From Lachnospiraceae bacterium (GTDB lineage: Bacteria; Bacillota; Clostridia; Lachnospirales; Lachnospiraceae): a stretch of DNA of 64,000 bases. This document shows, one piece after another, positions 32,566 to 39,286 of the stretch (positions within the stretch are counted from its first letter, which is position 1; each line of letters starts with the position of its first letter). A program made the translations under genes and the position numbers. The notes under the pieces were generated by a model. The model saw nothing but the letters and a program-made list of their open reading frames with translations. It was not told the DNA's origin and did no database searches. The DNA lies in the NCBI GenBank assembly GCA_910574185.1, contig CAJSZQ010000001.1:186001-250000 (forward strand). Direction: 5' to 3'.

Positions 32566-33390
32566 TCACATCAGGGTACGAAAATCATACCTAGGGGCTA
32601 CTCTGTATCCGATTACCAGGCATGGAGTCTCATCTTCTGCAAGCTGCGAACTGAACTCCAGATTGATCAAACCGTTTCCGATGTTCCATCCAAGATCTTC
32701 ACCCATATCAGTTGAACGAAGCCCAATCTCGTAATAAAAATCATTCAGTGAAATATACATCTCACTAAGAAGCCTTTTATTGAGTTCGTTCTCCACCCTT
32801 CGGAGCTTCTCAATATCACATTTGAAATATCTCGATGTGATGGTATCATAGCAGAGTGTTTCTCCACGACCAGTGATAATGACTTCTTTATTCACAACCG
32901 GATCACGTTTCAGCTTGTCCTTTGCGATGGAGTCTCTGATTTCCTGTTCTTTTTTCTCGCCAATGGTTTCAATCACCTTTTCCTGATACTCTTTCAGCGC
33001 AGACTCAGATAGTGAATATGCTGTTGCAAGAGCCGCATTGCGACGAATATTAACAGAGCTGGCACCAATTAGACAGGAAACAGAAAGAACGCCAGTGAGG
33101 GCAGCCGGAATATAACAAACCCATGTTGTGCGAATCAGTTCAATAGGTTTCAGTTTGTCAACTCTGGCACAGCAATCTGACCCCTTCTTTTTTGCCTCTT
33201 CCAATAATTCGCTATTCTGCCTCCGCTTTTCTTCCTCTATAAGAATGAGCGCTTTGGGTGTTGCACGGACTGCCAGTACGGTTGTTGTAATCATACCAGC
33301 TATTCCAATACCTGTAAGGATTTCAGGGCTGTGCTTCTGTAATCCTATCTGCAGGTTTTTGGCAATCCGCGAAAGATTCGGTTTCTTCAT
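32566..33390 (-). CDS. DUF6353-like protein (paralogue 2)
   Basis: 274 residues from ATG at 33390, which has GGAGAACG upstream. It shares the family pattern: 'GLQKHSPEILTGIGIAGMIT' (about 16-36), 'VRATPKALILIEEEKRR', second helix 'WVCYIPAALTGVLSVSCLIG' (about 88-108), 'NIRRNAALATAYSLSESALK', and the C-terminal 'LNDFYYEIGLRSTDMGEDLG'. It is shorter than paralogue 1 by about 30 residues, mainly at the end. Function unknown; probably membrane-located. Confidence 0.7.
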   Translation of the reverse strand: MKKPNLSRIAKNLQIGLQKHSPEILTGIGIAGMITTTVLAVRATPKALILIEEEKRRQNSELLEEAKKKGSDCCARVDKLKPIELIRTTWVCYIPAALTGVLSVSCLIGASSVNIRRNAALATAYSLSESALKEYQEKVIETIGEKKEQEIRDSIAKDKLKRDPVVNKEVIITGRGETLCYDTITSRYFKCDIEKLRRVENELNKRLLSEMYISLNDFYYEIGLRSTDMGEDLGWNIGNGLINLEFSSQLAEDETPCLVIGYRVAPRYDFRTLM

Positions 33391-33413
33391 TTCACGTTCT
33401 CCTTTCAAAATAT

Positions 33414-33436
33414 AAACCGCCCACAAGGGGCGGAGA
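33414..33436 (-). terminator. Terminator after DUF6273-like gene
   Basis: CCGCCC and GGGCGG form a stem around CTTGT, followed by TTTATATTTT on the minus strand, right after the stop of the gene at 33437. Confidence 0.8.
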
Positions 33437-33991
33437 TTAGCCTAACCGCAAACGGAAGACCGGACGACCCCCATGAGAGTCCGACGCGGCGTCGTAGGCC
33501 GTATCGCCATCGTAGGTCACATAAGCGAAATACGTCCCAGAAGACTTTACTTTATTCTGCAACCAGCCCCACTCATAGGCTTCTCCTTCCCGGATAGCAA
33601 TCCGATTTTTGCGATCCCGCATAAGCGGCCACTGCTTCTTTCCGCTCGGCTCATAAGTGTCAACATCCCCGAAGAACTCCTCTGCATATGGAATACGGAG
33701 CAGATCGCCGTTCTTGAACGGAACCATCATTTCCCGGACCGAACTGAAGATTTCCAGAATGCTGTTCTTCTGAAGCTCCGTGCGCAGGTCGCTTGCTTCA
33801 TATCCGCCCTCGTTCGTATTCTCACGATTCATCTTGAACGGCTCATCCAGATACTGATCCAAAAGGAAGAGCGCCCCTTTCTTGGTGACTTTCTGACAGG
33901 TAGCGGTGTACTTTCCGACCTGAATCTGATCCCCGACTTTGAACTCGCCTGTTGTTTGAATAGATACTTCCTGTTGTCTTAATACTTTCAT
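33437..33991 (-). CDS. DUF6273-like phage protein
   Basis: 184 residues from ATG at 33991 (MKVLRQQEVSIQTTGEFKVG), with AAAGGAG upstream. It resembles proteins called DUF6273: 'FKVGDQIQVGKYTATCQKVT', 'ALFLLDQYLDEPFKMN', 'ASDLRTELQKNSILEIFSSV', and the end 'SHGGRPVFRLRLG'. Such domains show a C-type-lectin-like or formylglycine-enzyme-like end and may be ligand binding. Function is unknown here. Not expected to be membrane-bound. Confidence 0.65.
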   Translation of the reverse strand: MKVLRQQEVSIQTTGEFKVGDQIQVGKYTATCQKVTKKGALFLLDQYLDEPFKMNRENTNEGGYEASDLRTELQKNSILEIFSSVREMMVPFKNGDLLRIPYAEEFFGDVDTYEPSGKKQWPLMRDRKNRIAIREGEAYEWGWLQNKVKSSGTYFAYVTYDGDTAYDAASDSHGGRPVFRLRLG

Positions 33992-34011
33992 CTTTTTCTC
34001 CTTTCGATATG

Positions 34012-34308
34012 TCATTTCATGGCAATCAGAACATCCAAAATATTCTCTGCCATGTCATGTGCGACTGAAAATATAATGCTTGTCTTTTTGTTCTGGCATG
34101 AGAAGCTATCCATTTTATGGATAAAATCTTCAACAACCATGATGGGCGGAGTGAATCGGGATTCTTCAATGCTTTTCAATATTTCACCCACCGCCCATCG
34201 GCTATACGAAACCTGTCTAAACCAGTCTTTTGACATACGCCAACCTGGTTCTTTCAGATATTCATCCGCATATTCCCGAATCACGGATAAAATATAATTG
34301 TTGTTCAT
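34012..34308 (-). CDS. Small hypothetical protein
   Basis: 98 residues from ATG at 34308, following GGAGG by 7 nt (MNNNYILSVIREYADEYLKE). Helical, with 'SRWAVGEILKSIEESRFTPP' and 'EDFIHKMDSFSCQNKKTSII'. A family common in Lachnospiraceae phages and chromosomes as a small unknown protein. It is followed (in minus direction) by the DUF6273-like gene after 20 bp. Confidence 0.6.
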   Translation of the reverse strand: MNNNYILSVIREYADEYLKEPGWRMSKDWFRQVSYSRWAVGEILKSIEESRFTPPIMVVEDFIHKMDSFSCQNKKTSIIFSVAHDMAENILDVLIAMK

Positions 34309-34330
34309 TGCGCTGCCTCCTCCGCGCAAG

Positions 34331-34357
34331 AAGAAAGAGCCCTTGTTAGGACTCTCC
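34331..34357 (-). terminator. Cassette terminator copy (GAGTCC...GGGCTC)
   Basis: GAGTCC and GGGCTC pair around TAACAA, then TTTCTTCTT. The TAA of the loop is the stop codon of the small gene at 34346, whose last residues are Glu-Ser. Confidence 0.75.
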
Positions 34358-34510
34358 TTCATTGTTGTCTCTTCTGGACAATGCCTCATTCACTTTTTCT
34401 TCAATCTTTTCTTCCATCTTCTTCTCGTTGACCCAGTCGGTGGCAAATGTTGCTGCCATTCCGATTGCAGTCGCCGCAATTCCAATTCCTTTAATCACCG
34501 CTCCAGTCAT
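34346..34510 (-). CDS. Small membrane protein in a cassette
   Basis: 54 residues from ATG at 34510 with GGAGGAG upstream (MTGAVIKGIGIAATAIGMAA). One short membrane helix, then a charged coiled end ('NEKKMEEKIEEKVNEALSRR'). It is framed by the 25-bp element upstream and the matching terminator, whose loop contains its stop codon. Function unknown. Confidence 0.6.
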   Translation of the reverse strand: MTGAVIKGIGIAATAIGMAATFATDWVNEKKMEEKIEEKVNEALSRRDNNEGES

Positions 34511-34527
34511 AAAGCATCTCCTCCTTT

Positions 34528-34552
34528 CATAATAGCATTTGCAAATTCTGCG
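34528..34552 (-). promoter_or_regulatory. Copy of repeated 25-bp element
   Basis: Minus-strand CGCAGAATTTGCAAATG then CTATTATGAAAGGAGG, ending in the ribosome site of the gene at 34346. Confidence 0.75.
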
Positions 34553-34558
34553 AAGTTG

Positions 34559-35329
34559 TCAGCATTCCCATTCTTCCAAGACTTCCGGTGCAAATACCAT
34601 ATCGATGGAATAGCAGGCCGGACCACCGTCATCGTTATCAATCAGACGGTGTTCAAAATCTACCCACATGATTCCAGAAGACATAGTCCAGCCAACAGTT
34701 CCTCCGTACTCGGTCATAGGTAACCCCAAGAATTCATAGAACTCATTAAGGAACGCGTAACCTCTCATCGTAAAATTACGATTGAAATGGTACTCTGCAT
34801 CTATGATTTCCCTTTCATACCGTAGGATAGACTCTCCGGATATCTCATCATAAAATATAACTTTCCCATCCGGAACATCAGAATCAAGTGGATGGAAATT
34901 GCAGTGTTCCCTTATCATGGCGTTTCTGATTTCAACATCCGCTTCTTCGCCATGAAGCTCTATCAGCTTATCACGATACTCCTTGTGATAGTTCCTGAGC
35001 AAAGCATAAGCGCTCATCAATCTTGCCTGCTGTTGTTTGTTAAGGACATTTGCCCCAAAAATACAGAAGATTGTACCAGCTCCGATAGCAACCGCAGGAA
35101 TATACAGATGGGCAACAGTGATAACAATTTCTGCTTTGCTCAGTTCTTCGCCTTTCTCGTCCGTAGCGTCTTTCAGGAGCTTCATAGCCTTGGGAGTCGC
35201 CTTAACAGAAGCGATGGCAGTTCCCACAACACCGACTGCCGCTACACAACACAAGATGGTGGGCGATGAACGTCTCAGATACAGCCTCGACTTGCCACAT
35301 ATCCTATAAAATTTTTGCCTTAAATTCAT
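34559..35329 (-). CDS. DUF6353-like protein (paralogue 3)
   Basis: 256 residues. 'LRRSSPTILCCVAAVGVVGT' (about 18-38), 'SVKATPKAMKLLKDATDEKG', second helix 'LYIPAVAIGAGTIFCIFGAN' (about 76-96) and 'KQQQARLMSAYALLRNYHKE' follow the family. The C-terminal part reads 'YAFLNEFYEFLGLPMTEYGG' and 'VGWTMSSGIMWVDFEHRLI'. The ATG overlaps the stop of the methyltransferase-like gene (ATGA), so the two are translationally coupled. Confidence 0.7.
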   Translation of the reverse strand: MNLRQKFYRICGKSRLYLRRSSPTILCCVAAVGVVGTAIASVKATPKAMKLLKDATDEKGEELSKAEIVITVAHLYIPAVAIGAGTIFCIFGANVLNKQQQARLMSAYALLRNYHKEYRDKLIELHGEEADVEIRNAMIREHCNFHPLDSDVPDGKVIFYDEISGESILRYEREIIDAEYHFNRNFTMRGYAFLNEFYEFLGLPMTEYGGTVGWTMSSGIMWVDFEHRLIDNDDGGPACYSIDMVFAPEVLEEWEC

Positions 35330-36252
35330 TTCTTACCCTTTCCTTTCACTGTAAAGAAATCTTTCAGCGAAAACGGCTTTTTATTGTTTACAGGTTTCTT
35401 TGCAACCGGCTTTTGCGATGGTTTATGTATTGCTGATGCTGTTCTCGGAGATTCCTCAACTTTGGGTATCTGAATAGGTTCCGGTTCTTCTTTCTGAAGA
35501 TTATTATTCCAAGACCGGATTCTCCTGAGTGTCCACACATCAGTAAAATATAATGGTGTATACCAAATGTCTTCCGGTCTCTTGTAACTCGGCTCAATGC
35601 TACTTCCACAAACCGGCTCCGAAAGAGAATTACCAATTATCACAAAGCCGGGACATCCCAAAAGACTGATTTGGATGTAACACATCTTTGCAACTACCGA
35701 GTCAATATCCTGCGCCACAAAAAGCACCGATTGCTGATAATTGATATCTAAATCGTCTTTACAGACGTTTGCGAAAGCTATAAGCATACAGCCGGCTCCA
35801 CAACAAGGGTCATTAACCGAAATATAATCCTGAGATGCAATCTTCTCTTTTAAATCATCGCTGATCAGCATTTTTGCCATAAGCTCTGCAACATGCCAAG
35901 GAGTAAAGAATTGCCCGTGCCATTTGTTTTCAAGATTGAACTGCATGTACATCTTCCCCAGAAAGTCCTGTGCTGGGTTCTCTTCTAATGCCAATGTTGT
36001 GATGCTTAACAGTTCCGTGATGAGATTCAGCTCCTCTTTGGAATATCTTTTGACAGTTGCCATATAAGAATCTTCCCTTAATTTCCAGACATCTGGCCTC
36101 CGATCCACTGCATTGGCAATCGCACTGGCAGACATATTAACAAAATCCTGCCACACCTGCCATGAGTGATGCCGATTACAAAGTCGATTGAAGTTGTCAA
36201 TAAACTTCTTTTCCCATTCTGTACTGCCTCTGATGTTCTTGTTTCCTTTCAT
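35326..36252 (-). CDS. SAM methyltransferase-like protein without NPPY motif
   Basis: 308 residues from ATG at 36252, after AAAGGAG. It resembles the central part of type I N6-adenine methylases: 'NKWHGQFFTPWHVAELMAKM' (about 108-127, the helix before motif I) and the SAM-binding 'VNDPCCGAGCMLIAFANVCK' (about 145-164). Where motif IV (Asn-Pro-Pro-Tyr/Phe) should follow the 'SLLGCPGFVIIGNSL' strand, none is seen. Either it is a catalytically inactive SAM-binding protein, or acts on a different target. The tail is Lys/Pro-rich ('KPSQKPVAKKPVNNKKPFSL'). Confidence 0.65.
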   Translation of the reverse strand: MKGNKNIRGSTEWEKKFIDNFNRLCNRHHSWQVWQDFVNMSASAIANAVDRRPDVWKLREDSYMATVKRYSKEELNLITELLSITTLALEENPAQDFLGKMYMQFNLENKWHGQFFTPWHVAELMAKMLISDDLKEKIASQDYISVNDPCCGAGCMLIAFANVCKDDLDINYQQSVLFVAQDIDSVVAKMCYIQISLLGCPGFVIIGNSLSEPVCGSSIEPSYKRPEDIWYTPLYFTDVWTLRRIRSWNNNLQKEEPEPIQIPKVEESPRTASAIHKPSQKPVAKKPVNNKKPFSLKDFFTVKGKGKK

Positions 36253-36308
36253 ACTTTTTTCTCCTTTCGCTAAAAACGTAAAATCCCTTGTCTGGGCAAA
36301 AAATATAA

Positions 36309-36382
36309 GAGAAGCAGTGAGGGACTCGAACCCTCGACCTCCGCATTTCAGCGGCGCTCCACCACTGAGCCAACCGTTTCTC
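36309..36382 (-). tRNA. Atypical tRNA-like element (isotype uncertain)
   Basis: On the minus strand it has a D arm (GCTC...GAGC), a T arm (GAGGG TTCGAGT CCCTC) and pairing ends, GAGAAACGGT with ACTGCTTCTC (one mismatch). Two features are odd: the ends can pair over 10 bp instead of 7, and the anticodon arm is short, CCGC-TGAAAT-GCGG, about three nucleotides less than normal. GAA (Phe-like) or TGA could be read in the loop, but neither is in normal position. It is preceded by a 25-bp element copy and flanked by a cassette terminator, so it is arranged like the neighbouring small genes. Confidence 0.6.
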
Positions 36383-36407
36383 CATAATAGAACTTGCAAA
36401 TTTCGCG
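36383..36407 (-). promoter_or_regulatory. Copy of repeated 25-bp element (before tRNA-like gene)
   Basis: Minus-strand CGCGAAATTTGCAAGTT then CTATTATGGAG, directly adjoining the 5' end of the tRNA-like element, with no ribosome site needed. This argues that the element works at the transcription level. Confidence 0.75.
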
Positions 36408-36410
36408 CAA

Positions 36411-36440
36411 GAAGAAAGAGCCCTTGTTAGGACTCCTCTT
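36411..36440 (-). terminator. Cassette terminator copy
   Basis: GAGTCC TAACAA GGGCTC then TTTCTTCTT on the minus strand; the TAA ends the gene at 36427 (final residues Glu-Glu-Ser). Confidence 0.75.
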
Positions 36441-36615
36441 CGTTCTTTGTAAACTTGTTCTTGATGTACTCCGTGATGTCGCTCCAGTAGAACCAAAGGT
36501 ACGGAACAATCATCGAAATCACCAGCAGCACTGAATATCCTTTCCAGTGCTTCTTCAGCCATTTCCATGACGGTCTCCAAACCATTTCGTTGTAATCTTT
36601 TAATGCTCTCATCAT
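36427..36615 (-). CDS. Small single-pass membrane protein
   Basis: 62 residues (MMRALKDYNEMVWRPSWKWL). Basic amphipathic start, a membrane helix 'YSVLLVISMIVPYLWFYW' (about 27-44), and a charged end finishing Glu-Glu-Glu-Ser. Framed by a 25-bp element copy and terminator. GAGGGTACAATT precedes the ATG pair. Function unknown. Confidence 0.6.
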   Translation of the reverse strand: MMRALKDYNEMVWRPSWKWLKKHWKGYSVLLVISMIVPYLWFYWSDITEYIKNKFTKNEEES

Positions 36616-36644
36616 AATTGTACCCTCCGTATTCGTTTATTTTC

Positions 36645-36669
36645 CATAAAAGCCCTTGCAATTTTTGCG
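36645..36669 (-). promoter_or_regulatory. Copy of repeated 25-bp element
   Basis: Minus-strand CGCAAAAATTGCAAGGG then CTTTTATGGAAAA, 30 bp upstream of the gene at 36427. Confidence 0.7.
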
Positions 36670-36675
36670 TATGTA

Positions 36676-36710
36676 AAAGCGAAGAGACCATGTTTCCATG
36701 ATCTCACCAC
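36676..36710 (-). terminator. Terminator after gene at 36714
   Basis: GAGATCATG and CATGGTCTC pair around GAAA, followed by TTCGCTTTT on the minus strand. Confidence 0.7.
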
Positions 36711-36713
36711 CTC

Positions 36714-36929
36714 CTATAAACCAATCGCTGCCAGAAGCTTTGTAAGCTCATCTTTACTCAATTCCGCATCTACATTCAAGTGAACGTGAGCCGTCCCGTC
36801 CGTAACCGTTGCAGTAAATTCGTTTAACTGGATATCTACTTCATATCCAGCTTTCTTCTTTACCGCCCTTTTTACAAACTTAGCGATCAAGTTCCTCAAG
36901 AATTTCGAGTTGATTTTCATTTCGTCCAT
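36714..36929 (-). CDS. Small hypothetical protein
   Basis: 71 residues (MDEMKINSKFLRNLIAKFVK). Basic N-terminal helix, then two strands with 'YEVDIQLNEFTATVTDGTAH' and 'VHLNVDAELSKDELTKLL'. A compact alpha-beta protein; family not recognised. It is preceded by the element copy at 36963 and followed by a hairpin. Confidence 0.6.
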   Translation of the reverse strand: MDEMKINSKFLRNLIAKFVKRAVKKKAGYEVDIQLNEFTATVTDGTAHVHLNVDAELSKDELTKLLAAIGL

Positions 36930-36962
36930 ACTCCTTTACTCCTTTCAAAATCGTTTGTTTTT

Positions 36963-36987
36963 CATAAAGGTGGATGTATTTCGAGCG
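36963..36987 (-). promoter_or_regulatory. Copy of repeated 25-bp element
   Basis: Minus-strand CGCTCGAAATACATCCA then CCTTTATGAAAAA, upstream of the gene at 36714. Confidence 0.65.
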
Positions 36988-36990
36988 TAA

Positions 36991-37020
36991 AGAGAAAGAG
37001 CCCTTGTTAGGACTCCTCTC
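36991..37020 (-). terminator. Cassette terminator copy
   Basis: GAGTCC TAACAA GGGCTC then TTTCTCTTT on the minus strand, after the stop of the gene at 37023. Confidence 0.75.
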
Positions 37021-37022
37021 TT

Positions 37023-37280
37023 TCACTCAAATAAGAACGATATACAACGTTTAACGCCTTCCAATTTATACTGACATTTTGTCAAGGTCTGCAAATAATA
37101 TTTGAGAAATTGGCATTTCGTTCCCCACAGCTCAAGCTTTGGTACAGAGTCTTTGATATTGCATCTACATACAAGACCGCAGTTCAAAGCTTTCTTGTGA
37201 CAGAAATTGAAATATTTCCATCTTGTTACTACATCCTCATTATTAAAAATGTCATATGTATGAAAACCTGTTTTTGCCAT
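37023..37280 (-). CDS. Small Cys-rich hypothetical protein
   Basis: 85 residues (MAKTGFHTYDIFNNEDVVTR). Six cysteines are spread through 'FCHKKALNCGLVCRCNIKD', 'KCQFLKYYLQTLTKCQY' and 'RCISF'. No clear zinc motif. It forms a cassette with the element copy at 37297. Function unknown. Confidence 0.55.
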   Translation of the reverse strand: MAKTGFHTYDIFNNEDVVTRWKYFNFCHKKALNCGLVCRCNIKDSVPKLELWGTKCQFLKYYLQTLTKCQYKLEGVKRCISFLFE

Positions 37281-37296
37281 TAGTTTATCCTCCTTT

Positions 37297-37321
37297 CATT
37301 AAAGAAGTTGTATTTTTCGCT
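37297..37321 (-). promoter_or_regulatory. Copy of repeated 25-bp element
   Basis: Minus-strand GCGAAAAATACAACTT then CTTTAATGAAAGGAGG, leading into the ribosome site of the gene at 37023. Confidence 0.75.
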
Positions 37322-37679
37322 AAATCTCTCGTCTGTCAAATACCGTCTCCCAACGTTCTCTCGGTATTGGCTTCATTTTTAACGCCCACATGATTTGCCT
37401 GACTGTAACAGTAGGATAAAGACCATCCGTACAATCTCCGGCACGATTCTCAAAGTACTCCTTAAAACCTGGATGTAAATATAAGTCGTCTGTTATCCAT
37501 GAATCTACTTCTCCCCACCAAGTACTCTTTGTTTCTGCATCAAAACGCTGCTGAATGACTGCCAAACCCTTCTCTCCAATTTTAAATAGCGTACAACTGC
37601 TGTATACCGGATGCTCACAGATATAACGTTCTCCATACATGGAGAGGTAGATAGCTGGTTTTTTATAGTGGTATCTCAT
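37320..37679 (-). CDS. Conserved phage protein of unknown function
   Basis: 119 residues (MRYHYKKPAIYLSMYGERYI). Trp and Tyr are frequent ('STWWGEVDSWITDDLYLHPG', 'VRQIMWALKMKPIPRERWET'). It looks like a small globular alpha-beta protein found in Lachnospiraceae phages. Unlike its neighbours it has no clear 25-bp element just upstream; AGGAGTATATATT precedes the ATG. Its stop abuts the element copy at 37297. Confidence 0.6.
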   Translation of the reverse strand: MRYHYKKPAIYLSMYGERYICEHPVYSSCTLFKIGEKGLAVIQQRFDAETKSTWWGEVDSWITDDLYLHPGFKEYFENRAGDCTDGLYPTVTVRQIMWALKMKPIPRERWETVFDRREI

Positions 37680-37700
37680 AATATATACTCCTAAACTGCA

Positions 37701-37730
37701 AAAAGAAAGAGCCCTTGTTAGGACTCCTCT
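37701..37730 (-). terminator. Cassette terminator copy
   Basis: GAGTCC TAACAA GGGCTC then TTTCTTTTT; TAA is the stop codon of the gene at 37718 (ends Glu-Glu-Ser). Confidence 0.75.
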
Positions 37731-38050
37731 TTAAACCAATTTGTGATAATTCCGTCAACATTAAAATCCAATTCAATGTTCGGTTCTTCACCCTTTGTGG
37801 TTATTCCAAAATCAATAAAGTTGTCTCCGATAGGGTTCTCTAAATCATAAACCCATCCTACAAATAATGTCTTTACTGTTACAGGGAAACCGAGATCCTC
37901 ATAAATGTCTCTGAGGAACACATAGCCTCGTATCTTTAATAAATCGTTAAAATAGGTCTGTTTTGATTGCAGAAGTATCAAATTAAACTTCTGATTTTTA
38001 TCCCATAATGGACATTTAGAATCAAACACTTGTGAATACATGCTTTTCAT
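37718..38050 (-). CDS. DUF6353-like C-terminal domain only (paralogue 4)
   Basis: 110 residues from ATG at 38050, with AAAGGAG upstream. It matches only the end of the family: 'YFNDLLKIRGYVFLRDIYED', 'VGWVYDLENPIGDNFIDFGI' and 'DFNVDGIITNWFKEES' compare with the last third of the protein at 30375. The membrane helices are absent. It is therefore a free-standing C-terminal domain, either a truncated copy or a soluble partner of the full-length paralogues. Confidence 0.65.
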   Translation of the reverse strand: MKSMYSQVFDSKCPLWDKNQKFNLILLQSKQTYFNDLLKIRGYVFLRDIYEDLGFPVTVKTLFVGWVYDLENPIGDNFIDFGITTKGEEPNIELDFNVDGIITNWFKEES

Positions 38051-38067
38051 AAATATCACGCTCCTTT

Positions 38068-38092
38068 CATAAGAGCAGTTGCAATCTATGCG
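38068..38092 (-). promoter_or_regulatory. Copy of repeated 25-bp element
   Basis: Minus-strand CGCATAGATTGCAACTG then CTCTTATGAAAGGAG, directly upstream of the gene at 37718. Confidence 0.75.
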
Positions 38093-38135
38093 GAGAAAAA
38101 CGAAGAGTCCATGCATTTTGCACGAACCCCTCGCT
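38093..38135 (-). terminator. Long-stem terminator after gene at 38151
   Basis: GAGGGGTTCGTGCA and TGCATGGACTCTTC can pair over 14 bp with wobbles around AAA, followed by GTTTTTC on the minus strand. Confidence 0.65.
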
Positions 38136-38150
38136 TTTTCGCTCCAAAAT

Positions 38151-38585
38151 TCATTTCTTTGTCGGCCTGAATCGATTGAACAATCCTCTGAATGTCGTTG
38201 ACGTATAAGTTCCCGTTTCCTCAAACTTAAATCCTCTCTTCATCCAAGTTGCATAGAATATCAACGGTAACACAATTTCTGCCACTCCTATTCCAAGTTT
38301 GAAATATCGGTCTTTGATTTGTTCCGTCAACTGATCTTTCTTGAACTGCTCCTCGCGAGCCTGTCTATCCAGCTCGTCCTGTTCGTGCTGTGCATCGACA
38401 TCTCTACGATACAACTTTTCATCATAATCAGTGTCGGCTTTTACATCCTCCAATCCCAACCTATAGAGTTTGGTGACATTTTCCACTGCCGTCTGCTGCT
38501 CCTTGCTTCCCGGATTGAGAGTACTCAAGTTATTGAGTTGACTCAAAATCTCATTTGCCAACGCCTGTCTAATTTGTTCGTCCAT
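38151..38585 (-). CDS. Coiled-coil protein with one membrane helix
   Basis: 144 residues (MDEQIRQALANEILSQLNNL). A long charged helix rich in Asp, Gln and Glu (about 60-100, 'DAQHEQDELDRQAREEQFKK') is followed by a membrane helix ('LGIGVAEIVLPLIFYATWM', about 107-125) and a basic end. Similar phage proteins are known but lack a function. GGAGAAG precedes the ATG; the element copy at 38622 lies a little upstream. Confidence 0.6.
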   Translation of the reverse strand: MDEQIRQALANEILSQLNNLSTLNPGSKEQQTAVENVTKLYRLGLEDVKADTDYDEKLYRRDVDAQHEQDELDRQAREEQFKKDQLTEQIKDRYFKLGIGVAEIVLPLIFYATWMKRGFKFEETGTYTSTTFRGLFNRFRPTKK

Positions 38586-38621
38586 CGTTTTCTTCTCCTT
38601 TCAATGATGAATTTTTGTTTC

Positions 38622-38646
38622 CATAACAGAAAGTGTTATTTATGCG
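38622..38646 (-). promoter_or_regulatory. Copy of repeated 25-bp element
   Basis: Minus-strand CGCATAAATAACACTTT then CTGTTATGGAA, upstream of the gene at 38151 and overlapping the stop of the gene at 38636. Confidence 0.7.
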
Positions 38647-38854
38647 GTCTGCCTTTATCGACAACATTAAGCTTTACGGTGGGTTGTACCCTCAAAGTTT
38701 CGATCTCTGTCTTCGAGATTTCAAGAAACATATAAGGACCATCCTCTGGGTCGTCAATAATCACCAGATTTCCGATAGACCCTTTTCTCAGGATACATAA
38801 AGTGGCTAAGATTCCAAGCGCAAATCCAATGCATATTCCGATTGCTAATGACAT
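38636..38854 (-). CDS. Small membrane protein
   Basis: 72 residues from ATG at 38854, after GGAGAATCT (MSLAIGICIGFALGILATLC). N-terminal membrane helix followed by a soluble part 'NLVIIDDPEDGPYMFLEISK' and 'LRVQPTVKLNVVDKG', a strand-rich end seen in several phage small membrane proteins. Function unknown. A weaker match to the 25-bp element lies at about 38909-38934. Confidence 0.6.
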   Translation of the reverse strand: MSLAIGICIGFALGILATLCILRKGSIGNLVIIDDPEDGPYMFLEISKTEIETLRVQPTVKLNVVDKGRPHK

Positions 38855-38960
38855 AGATTCTCCTTTCCGAAAAGATTCCCCAGATTTTCCACCCGGGGAT
38901 TTTTTCAAATACCAAAATAGCATGTTTTTCCGTTACCCACATACTGGTTTTCTAAGCTAG

Positions 38961-38995
38961 AATAAAAAGAAAGAGCCCTTGCTAGGACTCCTTCT
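38961..38995 (-). terminator. Cassette terminator copy
   Basis: GAGTCC TAGCAA GGGCTC then TTTCTTTTTATT; here the stop codon of the gene at 38982 is TAG within the loop. Confidence 0.75.
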
Positions 38996-39191
38996 TTGAT
39001 TCTTCTAAATATTTCTTTACATTAAGCCCCATATGCTCCATCGCATCAAAGCACTTCATGGTGTGTCCTTTCATCACTTCTTCTGCTTTATCATCTTTCA
39101 ATATACCTAACTGATTAGCTACATTACAGATGTCCAGCATGTTGGCGTGAAAGAATAACCTCATTTTTGCTACCTTTGTTACTATACTCAT
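38982..39191 (-). CDS. Small helical hypothetical protein
   Basis: 69 residues from ATG at 39191, 5 nt after GGAGG (MSIVTKVAKMRLFFHANMLD). It reads 'DICNVANQLGILKDDKAEEV' and 'CFDAMEHMGLNVKKYLEESK', two or three helices. Sits between an element copy (39222) and a cassette terminator. Function unknown. Confidence 0.55.
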   Translation of the reverse strand: MSIVTKVAKMRLFFHANMLDICNVANQLGILKDDKAEEVMKGHTMKCFDAMEHMGLNVKKYLEESKKES

Positions 39192-39221
39192 ATCGATACC
39201 TCCATGTAAAATTTTTATTTC

Positions 39222-39246
39222 CATAAGAGAGATTGTATTTTATGCG
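39222..39246 (-). promoter_or_regulatory. Copy of repeated 25-bp element
   Basis: Minus-strand CGCATAAAATACAATCT then CTCTTATGGAA, upstream of the gene at 38982. Confidence 0.75.
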
Positions 39247-39248
39247 AA

Positions 39249-39280
39249 AAAGAAAGAGCCGCTGTTAAGCGACCCTTCCC
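39249..39280 (-). terminator. Cassette terminator, variant sequence
   Basis: GGTCGC and GCGGC(T) pair around TTAACA, followed by TCTTTCTTTTT. Stem bases differ from the other copies on both sides, so pairing is conserved rather than sequence. Confidence 0.75.
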
Positions 39281-39286
39281 TTTGAC

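Noticed and set aside
35326-36399. Longer start for the methyltransferase-like gene (extra 49 residues)
   Set aside because: The extension would translate the tRNA-like element and has no ribosome site; ATG at 36252 follows AAAGGAG.
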